The notes under the pieces were generated by a model that was given only the letters and a program-made list of their open reading frames with translations, did no database searches and had not been told where the DNA came from. Position numbers and translations under genes: made by a program. From Siderastrea siderea (lineage: Eukaryota > Cnidaria > Anthozoa > Scleractinia > Rhizangiidae), in assembly GCA_964030785.1 (NCBI GenBank), contig OZ034975.1, forward strand, positions 33,943,769-34,007,768: a DNA stretch of 64,000 bases, in the 5' to 3' direction. Below, in pieces: positions 24,801 to 32,600 of this stretch (position 1 is its first letter; each line of letters starts with the position of its first letter).

Positions 24801-26382
24801 CGAAGTTCTTGCATGCGCAGAAAGCAAAATTTCAAGATTGGAATATTCTGGTCAAAGTTACACAGTTGTTTGCGTCTTGCTCTGGTCTGTTTGACTGAAT
24901 CGCGCTCATTTGGGTATGGCTTGAAAGATTTCATCTCCCTGCACAAGTTAGTTGTCAAAGTTGTCTAGGAACATCAAAACTGATGACGTCACAAGTGGTA
25001 CAAGGGACGTGGTTAAACAAGGGCGGTTACGGGCAGTTCAGGGGTCAATGTGTTAATGATCTCATTTACGAAGTCAGGGCTAGTTATATTTTTAGCCTTC
25101 ATTCCAACCGCATTATTTTATTTTGTGAGTGGTTGCTCAACTCTGCTAGGTTGGTGTTTTCGACAGTTTTGACATTATTTTGGGCTACATCACTTTGTGC
25201 TGGATTCAATCTTGTGAAGTATCTGTTGTCAGTGCTTCCCATAGTGTATACGTATTATTTTGTATGTTTCCCCAGTGGATCATGTGTAGCACGGACTAAA
25301 ACTATGAAATAGTGAACCGGATGGTTAGGGTATAACTTTTCCTGTCTAACTGACCCATAGTCTTTGTTCTTAATTAGGGAGTGACATAGGACACCACTGG
25401 CTTGTACCAGTGATGTTGTAAGTTTCCCCAACCTAACCAACACTTAGAGGTCTGTTGAATTTAGCCGGGATTCCACTGAGACTAATACAATCTGTGATGT
25501 CAGAGTCAAAAGTGGTGTGTTTCATCATAGCTATAAGTTTTCTAGGCCACCACCTGAGCAACTAGTGACTGGAACTAAGCCTGCATGCTTACTTCAAGTG
25601 ATTTATGTCTAATGTAAACATCTTAAAATGGAAGCCACCTGGGAAGCTTATTGTATATTAAGAATGTCTTCCTATCATAAAAGATCCTTCATCTAAAAAG
25701 AGAAAGTTCTAAGCTTTGTTTTTCTTGAAATACAGGAGACAAATGCGGGAACGACCAAAATGACCAAAATCGGTAATAAGAAAAAACATTAGAAGTTTGA
25801 ATATATGAACACATGATCGACAGCTTTTACTTCTCCAGTGATTAGAGAGGAGATGTTTGTACGTATGTATGTGTGTAGGGTGTAAATATATGACTGGGGA
25901 GACATCGATTTTTTGCAGTGTACATGTAGCTTGCAATACTTCCAGTTGCACCGTGCCACCGAGAAACCGGTTAAGCATTATGTACATATGGTATAAAGTT
26001 GTTTGTATTTGAAGGCTAGATTTAGAATTACCCAAAGAAAATTTTTTAACTCCGTTCATCCTCAAACGTAACCCGTTTTCATGTGAATATTGCAGCTGAA
26101 TTGTCAGCGATCCCCACTGATGGAACACCAGTAGAGGCAGCAAAATTGAAATGGCCACGACTCTCTGGGGCTGAATACTATGTGGTGAAAATAACTGAAA
26201 ATGATTTGTACAGTGATGACTTTGTTACTGGAAACGATACATCTCTAGAGCTTCATTACCACACTTTTGTGCTGAAGGAAGCGGGAAAAAAACCTGATGA
26301 AATAGCAGTATATGTGCTGACGTGACTGCCATAGGTGATAAAGGGGGAGTTTTAGGAAAGACACCAACATGCCAGAAATTAA
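3209..26382 (+). CDS. Multi-exon Ig/fibronectin-III surface protein gene, 3' end not found
   Basis: Join of 3209-3281, 18237-18593, 22353-22634, 24332-24589 and 26096-26382. Order: signal peptide, V-set-like Ig, Ig, I-set-like Ig, FN3-like. Every internal junction is phase 1 with AG acceptors and GT donors (GTAAGT, GTGATC, GTAAGC, GTAGGT, GTAAGT). The three Ig exons are 357, 282 and 258 nt, all multiples of three, as expected of shuffled extracellular modules. Introns are about 15.0, 3.8, 1.7 and 1.5 kb, the first packed with transposable elements. Such a protein would be secreted or membrane-anchored and act in adhesion or recognition; the exact role is inference. No transmembrane or cytoplasmic exon could be placed with confidence, and the FN3 exon is frameshifted. 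The gene may therefore be a pseudogene, an assembly-error case, or continue beyond reach. I do not recognise an orthologue. Confidence 0.75.
3447..4056. mobile_element. Composite foldback element (two direct plus two inverted units)
   Basis: Two direct units (from 3451 and 3612, offset 161 bp) share the pattern GCCGAT..GACGGTACAA..TGCGACTTG. Two further units follow (about 3784-3920 and 3921-4056). Their reverse complement begins with the same GCGCCGATTTAGACGGTACA pattern and includes GCGCGCTGC. The outer ends are therefore inverted repeats. No coding capacity. It lies just inside intron 1. Confidence 0.7.
4057..6600. other. Intronic stretch with repeat fragments, no gene recognised
   Basis: The segment at 4241-4315 is homologous to the reverse complement of 41127-41207 (AACAAAAGAATAACAAAACA core). 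The segment 4552-4580 matches the reverse complement of 14676-14705 (GGGATTTCAGGGAAT core). The remainder shows no convincing exon. Confidence 0.45.
7040..8330 (+). pseudogene. Penelope-like reverse transcriptase, decayed
   Basis: Fragments in all three + frames match the Penelope-like RT pattern. [11 protein letters not shown] is near 7040. A segment from 7264 ends in [14 protein letters not shown] (7494-7535), the counterpart of the DV.SLYTNIP RT motif. [12 protein letters not shown] is at 7898 and downstream, then [20 protein letters not shown] final stretch around 8230-8320 has [16 protein letters not shown]. The order matches the family, but stops and frameshifts interrupt it repeatedly. 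No GIY-YIG endonuclease was identified. It is an inactive relic inside a hAT-like element. Confidence 0.75.
8340..8530. repeat. Short direct repeat next to the Penelope-like relic
   Basis: Two degenerate copies (8346-8393 and 8477-8522) share AGGCTAAAACA, then GTCGCGC(A/C)GGCC and CAGTAA or CGTAAC. They probably belong to the element's 3' region. Confidence 0.4.
9265..9548. mobile_element. MITE of about 284 bp
   Basis: Arms of about 33 bp are inverted: ATCCTGTAAGAAATGTAGTT on the left (9279-9300) and its complement at 9510-9531. The outer bases are near GCATACA on both sides. The internal open frame at 9302-9505 has no recognisable domain and is judged fortuitous. Confidence 0.65.
9549..10470. 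other. Non-coding intronic stretch
   Basis: I see nothing here beyond poly-A/T tracts. The short open frames on both strands show no domain. Confidence 0.4.
10474..11054. mobile_element. TIR element of about 580 bp
   Basis: Inverted ends: ATACAGCTATTTCAATAAAG, then GTTGTC, on the left (10476-10501), and the complement on the right (about 11024-11052). The interior is AT-rich with no transposase. Confidence 0.7.
11055..13140. other. Intronic stretch, no gene assigned
   Basis: The longest open frame (11732-12247, minus, 171 codons) has no recognisable domain and a composition I do not trust as coding. A CpG-bearing patch around 12180-12260 includes GCGCATGCGCAG, an NRF1-like palindrome. That is compatible with an unrecognised promoter but not proof of one. 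Confidence 0.35.
13168..13460. repeat. EcoRI/AvrII-type palindrome cluster
   Basis: A 38-bp near-perfect palindrome at 13168-13205 is built from GGAATTCCTAGGAATTC words around a TTAA centre. An 18-bp perfect palindrome GGAATTCCTAGGAATTCC is at 13301-13318, with flanking ATTATT/AATAAT. Around them are three copies of a GGGAAT(T/G)TCTG(A/G)GAATA word. This looks like the remains of a foldback element or an expanded simple palindrome. Confidence 0.65.
14371..14467. mobile_element. Short foldback element
   Basis: GCTGGATGGCAAAATATTT on the left pairs with AAATACTTTCCCATCCAGC on the right, with an inner inverted GCGCATGGAA/TTCCATGCGC. The whole can fold into one hairpin of about 97 bp. Confidence 0.55.
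14700..16454. other. Intronic stretch with strand-asymmetric simple sequence
   Basis: At 15400-15660 there are loosely repeated CACGGA(A/G)AAATGT words. From about 15900 to 16265 the + strand is G+T-rich with GTTGAGTTGGTC-like repeats. From 16270 to 16440 it is A+C-rich with ACACAAC repeats. The open frames here (for example 16109-16447, minus) are products of this simple sequence. Confidence 0.45.
16455..17120 (+). pseudogene. Decayed protein-coding region, unknown family
   Basis: Four + strand blocks read as ordinary protein but in shifting frames. Block 1, 16455-16648, includes [20 protein letters not shown] and [17 protein letters not shown]. Block 2, about 16649-16719, includes [14 protein letters not shown]. 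Block 3, about 16723-16776, includes [12 protein letters not shown]. Block 4 runs from 16773 to a TAG at 17118 and includes [18 protein letters not shown], an in-frame TAG at 16896, then [22 protein letters not shown] and [11 protein letters not shown]. Composition and continuity argue for a real ancestral protein of at least 210 residues. No start or splice structure is clear. It lies in intron 1 of the Ig gene. It could be a transposon gene, a processed gene copy or an old duplicate exon cluster. Confidence 0.55.
17121..18080. other. Intronic stretch, no gene seen
   Basis: The segment at 17293-17330 (GTACCGACTGC, then ATTTCATCGTTTTATTTCTG) recurs at 38735-38770, so it is a repeat fragment. 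I see nothing else. Confidence 0.4.
18088..18125 (+). repeat. tRNA-derived fragment (A box only)
   Basis: GCTATAGCTCAGTGGTAGAG at 18095-18114, then CACCTGG, is a clear tRNA-like internal promoter A box. No B box or acceptor stem follows in register, so this is a truncated SINE or tRNA pseudogene, not a working tRNA. Confidence 0.5.
18237..18593 (+). CDS. Exon 2: V-set-like Ig domain lacking the B-strand cysteine
   Basis: This exon of 119 codons is symmetrical, phase 1 to phase 1; the acceptor is TTTACAG and the donor GTGATC. The fold is recognisable from [10 protein letters not shown] (B strand), an NKT glycosylation site, the E-strand run [10 protein letters not shown] and the F-strand motif DSTVFWC, followed by a G strand ending VYLVVT. 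The F-strand Cys is present, but the B-strand position that should hold its partner is Trp (VFAW). The usual C-strand Trp is also not obvious. From memory, many cnidarian V-set-like domains share this Trp-for-Cys pattern. The domain is the N-terminal, probably ligand-facing, module of the protein. Confidence 0.8.
18594..18900. mobile_element. Foldback MITE embedded in (TA)n
   Basis: Long TA runs flank an inverted pair: ACACCCGTTTTCAAAAACAT on the left (18691-18710) and its complement ending at 18847. The arms extend about 45 bp and include an inverted TATATATACATATATAC. A TA target with expansion of the surrounding TA tract would fit a Tc1/mariner-type MITE. It begins right after the donor of the V-set-like exon. 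Confidence 0.6.
18901..22352. other. Intron 2, no strong gene
   Basis: It contains a loose foldback at about 19521-19635 (GGGGCATTTGACAGTTT pairing with AAACTCTCAAATGTCCC) and a weak candidate terminal exon at 20077-20180 (listed separately). The rest shows no convincing coding signal. Confidence 0.4.
20077..20180 (+). CDS. Weak candidate alternative terminal exon
   Basis: A good acceptor (TGTCTATTTCACAG) is followed by a phase-1-compatible frame of 33 codons containing [10 protein letters not shown] and [10 protein letters not shown], ending in TAG at 20178. Joined to the V-set-like exon it would give a short secreted one-domain form. Only splice context and an unremarkable frame support this, so it may be chance. 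Confidence 0.2.
22353..22634 (+). CDS. Exon 3: second Ig domain
   Basis: This exon of 94 codons is symmetrical phase 1, with acceptor ATCCTTAG and donor T|GTAAGC. It is a canonical Ig domain: B-strand Cys in [10 protein letters not shown]-strand Trp in NFSWTRQG, an E-strand SSQLTVKNI and the F-strand DQGFYVCDA. Two further Cys, near the start (HCAVQ) and near the end (QPCSAGG), could pair with each other. Potential N-glycosylation sites are NFS and NIS. It sits 3.8 kb downstream of the V-set-like exon. Confidence 0.85.
22635..24331. other. Intron 3 with SINE and low-complexity DNA
   Basis: The main feature is the SINE at 23290-23460. A (TATT)n-like tract lies at 23998-24020. No other coding signal was seen. 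Confidence 0.45.
23290..23460 (-). mobile_element. tRNA-derived SINE
   Basis: On the minus strand, GGCACAGTGGCGAGAGCACT (A-box region) is followed by GGTTTGATTCC (B-box region). Then come GGTTGAGTTTGTTG, TTCTCATCTTTGCTCC and CCGGTTTTCCCC. This order of tRNA head and body is that of an abundant SINE-like family I recall from cnidarian genomes. Confidence 0.6.
24332..24589 (+). CDS. Exon 4: third Ig domain (I-set-like)
   Basis: This exon of 86 codons is symmetrical phase 1, with acceptor AACTACAG and donor G|GTAGGT. It has B-strand Cys in [14 protein letters not shown]-strand Trp in IVTWMKNGT, an E strand KFTIVSA and the F-strand [11 protein letters not shown]. The proline-rich BC turn and short C'-D region suggest an I-set or C2-type domain. 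Extra Cys ([14 protein letters not shown] and QCNIS) could form a second disulfide. NGT and NIS are potential N-glycosylation sites. Confidence 0.85.
24590..26095. other. Intron 4, no gene seen
   Basis: There are open frames on both strands (for example 24983-25312 and the minus frame 25709-26158), but none shows a domain or splice support. The latter overlaps the FN3 acceptor antisense. Confidence 0.45.
26096..26382 (+). pseudogene. Exon 5: fibronectin-III-like domain, frame disrupted
   Basis: The acceptor ATATTGCAG and donor A|GTAAGT fit phase 1 at both ends, but the exon is 287 nt, which is not a multiple of three. The first 76 codons read as FN3: Trp in KLKWPRL, then AEYYVVKI, an NDT glycosylation site and EIAVYV. 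The frame then meets TGA at 26323. The expected end of the domain ([10 protein letters not shown], then TPTCQKL) continues in another frame to the donor. The mismatch lies in the quasi-repeat GTGCTGACGTGACT at 26313-26326. Either an 8-bp duplication or loss of one base would explain it. It could be a genuine lesion, an assembly error or an alternative C-terminus. Confidence 0.65.
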
Positions 26383-28452
26383 GTAAGTTTTTACAATTCA
26401 CTGTATTTAGTTTGTACGCATTTCATTCCAGGTGCTGAAATAGCACAATTTACTTCTTGATACCTCCCCTTCATCTCCTAGTTTGATTGAATAAAAGTTC
26501 AAAAACTCATTAAGTGGCAATGTCTCTAAGAGCGGCCCACTGCATTTTCCCTCAAACTCTCCCCCGTAAACCATGATCTTAATTATAAGTCACAAGTAAA
26601 TGAAACAGGTTTAGTTTTTTAGAGCCCACATCAGTGAGAGCAGCAAAAGGAGTAAATTGGCGCCTGGCCAGACACGAGTTGGTGACCTCACTGCTCAAAA
26701 ATTACAAAACGCATCAAAAAAGTGTTGTTACGTTATTTCTAAGTTGAGAGGTCCTTCAAGAGTGTAAAGCGTAAGTCAAATTTGATTTGGAAGCTCATGA
26801 TACTTGCTGTTTAGTGATACTTAATACTTAATGCTTCTAAATTTTATGATTTCACCATTTCAACTTATAAATATAGAAGAGAATACACAAATCAAACTTT
26901 CAAACTGTTCAAACTGATAAAATTAGCAAATTACTGAGTCCTGATCTTTGAATGCTACCGGAGAGTTACGTGACTGGCGTTATGCAAATTAGGTTGTCTT
27001 CTAAACTAATGGTCCGCTCCGGTAAGCATCGAAAAAGTACCTTTCCAACGTCTTGGACCCCACTGTTTATTAGTGAATGTTAAAGAAATATTACAAGAAT
27101 ACGGGCACTTTAGGAAGAAAACCTTGATGATGAATTCAGCTAGTTACAGGACACTTCTACTCATGCATCACTTGTACCAATTATTCTGTTTTGGTAAAAT
27201 AAGAGAAAAGTGGATAAAAATCAATCTTTAATGATTTTCTATGCCTTCATTTAGCTCTGTTTTACAAGGTTGATATTTGCATTGAGCAAACTAAATAAAA
27301 AGACCACGAATTATACAGTGCCGCTGTTTGGATGCTTTGGGGCAAAAGGAAACCTGTACTGTAACTTTGTGGATCTCTTTTTATTCGGTGTTTGACTTGA
27401 AATGGGTAAAGCTACGTCTTGCTGGGTCCCATTTGGGGGTAGTTAGAAGTTTTCCAGTTCAGAAGTAGTAACCGCCAACAATAAATGCTTGTCAGACGAG
27501 TACCTGAATTTTCCATCTTAGTACGTCAGCACAAGAAAAGGGTTTAACCTTCTTCGCTCGGCGAATTCCTGAGGGGGTGAAAAGCCCCGGGAGTACAAAG
27601 GTCACATCCAGGCTTTTCCGCACCCAGGACGATGATGCCCAATAATTCAAACGAAATGGGTATGGTAAAAGCGAGCCGTTTAAAGGAACATAGTTCTTTG
27701 TTTAATTGTCAGGATACTGGAGGAAATCATTTCAAAGTGTAGCTGTAATGCCTGGAACATAAACAGCTAGCGTTTTTTTTAGCAAGGTTAAAATTAAAAG
27801 CCATCTTCACCCGAGTGCGAAAGCAGCTCTAAAGTGAAACGATTACCTCATCGTCTGTGAGGGGCTTGCACTCGAGGCTACCAAGGTTCCAAGAAGCCCC
27901 CATTTCATTAAGAGGAAATAGCGATCTTATTTGAAATGGGTAAAGAAATCAGTCAAAACGCACGAGGCATTCGTCAGTGCCGTAACATGATCAGGTGGAT
28001 TATAAATGGCCATGTAGCCTTTATAAAGTCGCAGGTGACTTTCGGCAAGTGTGCATTACCTGGAGAGTGTTTCTTTATCTGCTCATGATTATAAAAAAAA
28101 AACACCGCCTAATACTACTGCTATTGAAACAAGAAAAGCCCCAGGGGTATCAAACCCAGCCGTTGTTCTCCCTTCCCTCAGGGTGCAAGATATTTACAGT
28201 CACTCAAGATACAAGTTGTAGGCTGGGTAGCGAAAGACGCGACGGGTGTTTGTTTGGCCGAGCGAAAACCGGAGGTCGTCCTGGCGGAGGGGTAAAAAGA
28301 ACACGAAAGAGAAAAATGTGTATTACTAGACCCTGTCCTGGCTGCGGGGTAATAAACGCGTGATTTAGAGAAAAATGGTCTTAAAAATAAAAGGTAGAAA
28401 ACATAGTTTCAGGGAAAACTTTACAGTGCAGAAGATAAATCTGCGGACTCTC

Positions 28453-28614
28453 AGGCTCGCAAATTGCCCCCCCCCCCCCCCAAAAAAAAAAACATGCCAT
28501 ATTCCGTTGACTCGCAGAATTTCATGTCAAAATTTGCTACCAAATGCGCAGCGCCTACAGACTTTGGATCAGTCCCCGCCTTGAAAAAGAAAACAGCGAG
28601 ACCACCCCCACCCT

Positions 28615-28691
<77 letters not shown>

Positions 28692-28700
28692 TCCACGAGT
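28453..28700. repeat. Poly-C/A tract and (CA)n microsatellite
   Basis: A run of C then A lies at 28467-28491, and a (CA)n tract at 28616-28688 is interrupted by TACACATA. The open frames spanning them encode only Thr-His or Cys-Val repeats. Confidence 0.9.
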
Positions 28701-28898
28701 TTTCCATTTCATTCAGAAATGATACATCACTTTATGGCACAAATCACGCATGAATAGAAGTGTACCGTTAACTCGCTGAATTCCTTGTTAAAGTTTGCTA
28801 ACTGAAGCGCTTGCTTAACAGTAGACAGCGGGATTCATAAAGTTAGAAAGGTTTTTTCAAACGGTTACCGGACCAATTTTAGCAGATGACCTAATTTG

Positions 28899-29790
28899 CA
28901 ATATATAGATTTAGCCAAGCCTAAAAGCGGAGCCCCCCCTTCCCTTTTTTTGTTTTTTGTTTTGCTTGTTTTGTTTGTTTGCATTTTTTTTTTTGCTGGC
29001 AGTTATTAATTTTTGAAAATACTCTCATTCAAGTCGTTAAATTAAAAAAAAAGGAAGGGAAAAAAAAGAAAGAAAAAAAAAGAAAAAATTGTTACCCTCG
29101 CTGAGAGCTGAACCCAGCCCATCGGCGTCAGAAGCCGTAGATTAGGCCACTAGGCCATGAGCGTCTGCTGTTATGTTTGAAGTTAATTTTGATACTTATT
29201 TCTTTCTTCGTGACAAGCTGCCTATCAGCATGAAAATGCTGGTGTTTTTCCTAGCAAAATGTGTTCGGAACGCCGTAAAAACTATAGATATGGACAGTAA
29301 AAACAAAGAGCACTAGCTCTGCTATATTTGGTCTCGAAACCGCTGCGAAAAGCTGCGAACTCAAGCGGTGTGCCGACCGCGTTCGAACAGAACCGATGAG
29401 GCAAATTTGGACTTTTCGCCTGAACTTTATCGCCTAATTTTTCTCGCCAAAATTGAACTTTTTCCCTTCCACCAAAAAGACAACTGAGTATTCTTTTGAA
29501 CTTTTTTCCATTAACAAATTTGCTTTTGGCTTTTGTTGTCTTTGCTTGTTTTGCTACAACGCGGGTCAACATGCGATTTCGCGCCAAAAACACACGGGAT
29601 TCAGCACATGGTTATGTCCAGTGTATGAAGTGTATTGGTAACCCTGTGGTGCGGACGGACGGACGTACGGATGTAAGGACGGTCACGTGACCATTACGTT
29701 ACTACCAAAATTTCTTGGGTTGATAGGTTACCAAATTTCCTTAGCAATGGTGCTCCACTGACGCGCTAGCGCGCTGGCTCCGCTTTAATG
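28899..29790. mobile_element. Insertion of about 890 bp in the right arm of the TTAA element
   Basis: Comparison with the uninterrupted left arm shows that sequence between GACCTAATTTGCA (ends 28899) and CCAGTCACG (starts 29791) is extra. The insert has inverted AAAGCGGAGCC/GGCTCCGCTTT near its ends. It includes the TAGATTTAGCCAAGCC repeat family and a segment near 29645-29690 with repeated GGACGGACG words. Confidence 0.6.
29098..29167 (-). repeat. tRNA-like sequence
   Basis: On the minus strand, CATGGCCTAGTGGCCTAATC resembles an A box and GGGTTCAGCTC a B box, 30-40 bases apart. The stems do not clearly close, so it is probably a tRNA-derived repeat or tRNA pseudogene. Confidence 0.35.
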
Positions 29791-30335
29791 CCAGTCACGT
29801 AATTCTCCGGAAGCATGCAAAGATCAGGACTCAATTTGCTAATTTCATCAATTTGAACAGTTTGAAAGTTTGTCTGGTGTATTCTCTTCTGTATTTATAA
29901 GTTGAAGTGGTGGAATCTTTAAATTTAGAAGCATTAATACTACACAATCTGAATTTGCTTAACAACCTAATTTGCATAAACGTGTGTCATATTTCGAAAA
30001 TCACCTAAAGTTCACAGCCACTGTGGTAAAGAAAGATAAAAGGCGCAAGGCATTTTTATATATCTGTGCTCCCTGACATCTCTTTAACGATTTCAATAAC
30101 AATTTAGAGCAACTCGGTCTGGACTTGTGAAATGAGGGCCAGCGAAAACAGGGTACCTTTCTGTGTTTGCAGAAAGCGCTCTGACGTGTGTTAATATGTC
30201 AATTATCAGGAGCTTCCACTTCAAAACAAATCACATTTAACATACGCTTTACACCCTTGAAGGACCTCTTAACTTAAAGATAATAACGCTATTTTTGCCG
30301 CGTTTCGTGGTTGTTGAGCATTGAGGTCGCCAGCC

Positions 30336-30797
30336 TACCATATTTATTGGGTGGTGTAGCAGCTCTCGTAAGGTCTTCCACGATTGGTCCGCTAAACAAT
30401 AGAACAAACAAAAGAAACAAAGAACGAGGCGTGAAAACAATAGAGCTGCTACATATACCGGTCCAATGAAAGTACAAGCTTTTGAGAGATGCTACAGTAC
30501 TGTATTTATTCGATTAAACACCGCACCCAATCATAAGAATGCGGCGTTTATTCGAGGATTATCGTACATAACAGCTCCTGCATTCAGATCACCAAGGGGA
30601 CAGTGATATTGAAAGTCTCTGAACGTTGTACATACCACAAGCAAGACAATTACGATTCTACACATTGGAACTTAAAACATGTTTCTGTTTTACATAATAT
30701 TTACAAACGATTTACCGTAATTGTTGTCAGTGAATAAACGTCGGAAACGCTAAAAATTTAATAAACGTCACGGCGTTTAATCGAGTAAATATGGTAT
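30336..30797. mobile_element. TIR insertion of about 460 bp in the right arm
   Basis: TACCATATTTA at the left pairs with TAAATATGGTA at the right. Inside are inverted CGATTAAAC(A/G)CCG and CGGCGTTTAATCGAG words. The segment is absent from the other arm of the surrounding element, which supports a later insertion. Confidence 0.55.
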
Positions 30798-31033
30798 ACA
30801 ATTTTCGTGTCTGGCCAGGCGCCAATTCACGCCTTTTGCCGCCCTCTCTGTTGTAGGCACTAAAAAAAAGTTTGAACGTATTTACCAAAATTAAACCCGT
30901 CTACTTGTAACCCAAGATGGTTTACTGGGCAAAGTCTAACGGAAAACGTTTTCCTGACGCGAAATGCAGTGGACCGCCTTTACAGACATTGCCACTTAAT
31001 ATTGTTACACTAGCACCTAAAAAAATACTTATT

Positions 31034-31051
<18 letters not shown>

Positions 31052-31065
<14 letters not shown>

Positions 31066-31651
31066 CAAAATCACCTATTGAGAAATGGTGATCAATTTGT
31101 GACATTCGGATGTCACTATACGAGAATTAGAAATCTCTACAGCGTTCTAATTTAACGGCCATCCACTCATCTAAAACGAGTAAAAATCACCAAATATGAG
31201 TAACCTTTTCCCTCCACTTGCCCTATGGACGAGAAGACGCACCATTTTCCATGGCAACGCTCTGTTTTCCTCTCATAAGAAAGAACAAAAAGCGCCGAAA
31301 TGAACGAGGAAATTTGCGACAATGAAAGCCGAAAACACTTGGTGTTATTTCCTCATGGCAGTTAAAGGCCGAGATTGTTCTTGTCTTGAAATGTATGGTG
31401 GTATGTTGATTTCCTATTTTCATTTAGCAATTTCTCATTCTCAACAGGTGATGTAGATTTGTCGGTATCTTGCTGCATTCATCTGTTTCTCGATTAATGT
31501 TTCTTATTCTACAATGGTGATTTCTCGATCTCGTATGGTAGTTTTTCATTCTGGATTAGTGATTTCTAATTCTCGTATAGTGACAATCGATCTAATGTCA
31601 CACATCGATAACAACTATTTCTCAATGGGTGATTTCGAACTCAACCCACTT
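31052..31651. mobile_element. 600-bp TIR element
   Basis: AAGTGGGTTGAGTTC (31052) with AAATCACC and ATTGAGAAAT is mirrored by ATTTCTCAATGGGTGATTTC and GAACTCAACCCACTT ending at 31651. The inner arms also pair (ACTATACGAGAATTAGAAAT with ATTTCTAATTCTCGTATAGT). No coding capacity was seen. Confidence 0.75.
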
Positions 31652-32370
31652 CTGTCTTGTTTGTCTTGCCATAACTGAAAACGGTTCAATATGTATATTC
31701 CATTCAGTGGTCACACTTCAATAATTAATGAAGGTACTCAAATTAAAATTGTAGCAGTTTCTGTGTTGTTGTTGGAAATTGTTATTGTTTTTTGAACGAA
31801 ATGTTTCAGCTCTGTCTGGTCTTTGTTACAGTCAAATATGCGTTTTTTGGTACAGTCTTCACGTGAGACTTACACCCTCATGGTTGTTGATGCTGGTGAT
31901 GGATCTTTGTTATGCTTGCTCTTTTCTCTTTCCTTTCCCCTGCTATTTAGAGTTGTGCCTGTTAGCTGTCACGTCACTGAAAACATGGAAATACAATTGA
32001 AAACTTGAATAAAAAATCAAATATCCTATATATGAATAGTGGATGAAAGATTTAATGAACAAAAGAACATCGCAGTTTTTGGATGCAACTCAAGCAGTTG
32101 CAGAAAAGGCAGCCTGAAAAACTTCAGACTTGAGTAGGACTGGGAACTATGACCCTTAGTTCAAATGTATTTTGCATACTTCAGATGTCTTGCTTTCACC
32201 TATTCATCCTCCATGGATGTGTTGTGGTTCAATTTTATCCTTGGCTCAATTTTGATTTTCCTTTGTTTTTGTGTATGGCAATGTATGGTAATAGATATAA
32301 AACAAAGGAAAATAACCAAGAATAAAATTGAAGCACAACAGATGCACTACAAAAACTCACATACTGACCA

Positions 32371-32462
32371 GGGGCGAGTTGCATAAAACTTAGCGTCCGG
32401 CTTAACATTTAACATCTGACGTTAATATTTACACCCTGAGTTGGGTTTTATGCGACTCACAC
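32371..32462. mobile_element. Short MITE of about 90 bp
   Basis: GCGAGTTGCATAAAAC on the left pairs with GTTTTATGCGACTC on the right. The centre holds an imperfect inverted AGCGTCCGGCTTAAC/ACGTTAATATT region. Confidence 0.5.
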
Positions 32463-32469
32463 CAGGTCA

Positions 32470-32600
32470 TACTTGGTTTGGAAGCTCAATTGGTAGAGCG
32501 CTGTACTGCAACGTCACGGTTTGGAATACTATTCAAGCCTGAATTTGAATTTGCGTAAGTGGCATTCATAACTGTGGTGTTCTTTCATTCAGTCAGCACT
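32470..32600 (+). mobile_element. tRNA-derived SINE
   Basis: AGCTCAATTGGTAGAGCGCT at 32484-32503 is a strong tRNA A box, and GGTTTGGAATACTATTCAAG occupies the B-box position. It is followed by CCTGAATTTGAATTTGCG and a GCATTCATAACTG body. The B box is mutated from GGTTCGAATCC. Confidence 0.6.

Larger units (their letters stand above)
26514..30995. mobile_element. 4.5-kb long-inverted-repeat element flanked by TTAA
   Basis: The ends are inverted: GTGGCAATGTCT then (C/G)TAA at 26514 and the complement ending at 30995. Each is bounded by TTAA (26510-26513 and 30996-30999). The left arm (26514-27032) is matched in order by the reverse complement of 28860-30995, for example GGCGCCTGGCCAGACACGA and GAGGTCCTTCAAG. 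The right arm is longer because it holds two later insertions. TTAA flanks are usual for piggyBac or Kolobok superfamilies. The 1.8-kb core (27033-28859) has no recognisable transposase. Confidence 0.7.

Noticed and set aside
28451..28757. Thr-His and Cys-Val rich frames
   Set aside because: Translations of a (CA)n microsatellite.
32165..32386. Frame with a transmembrane-like segment, considered as the missing membrane anchor of the Ig gene
   Set aside because: The hydrophobic part is a dispersed repeat (also at 58545-58600, inverted) and has no phase-1 acceptor.
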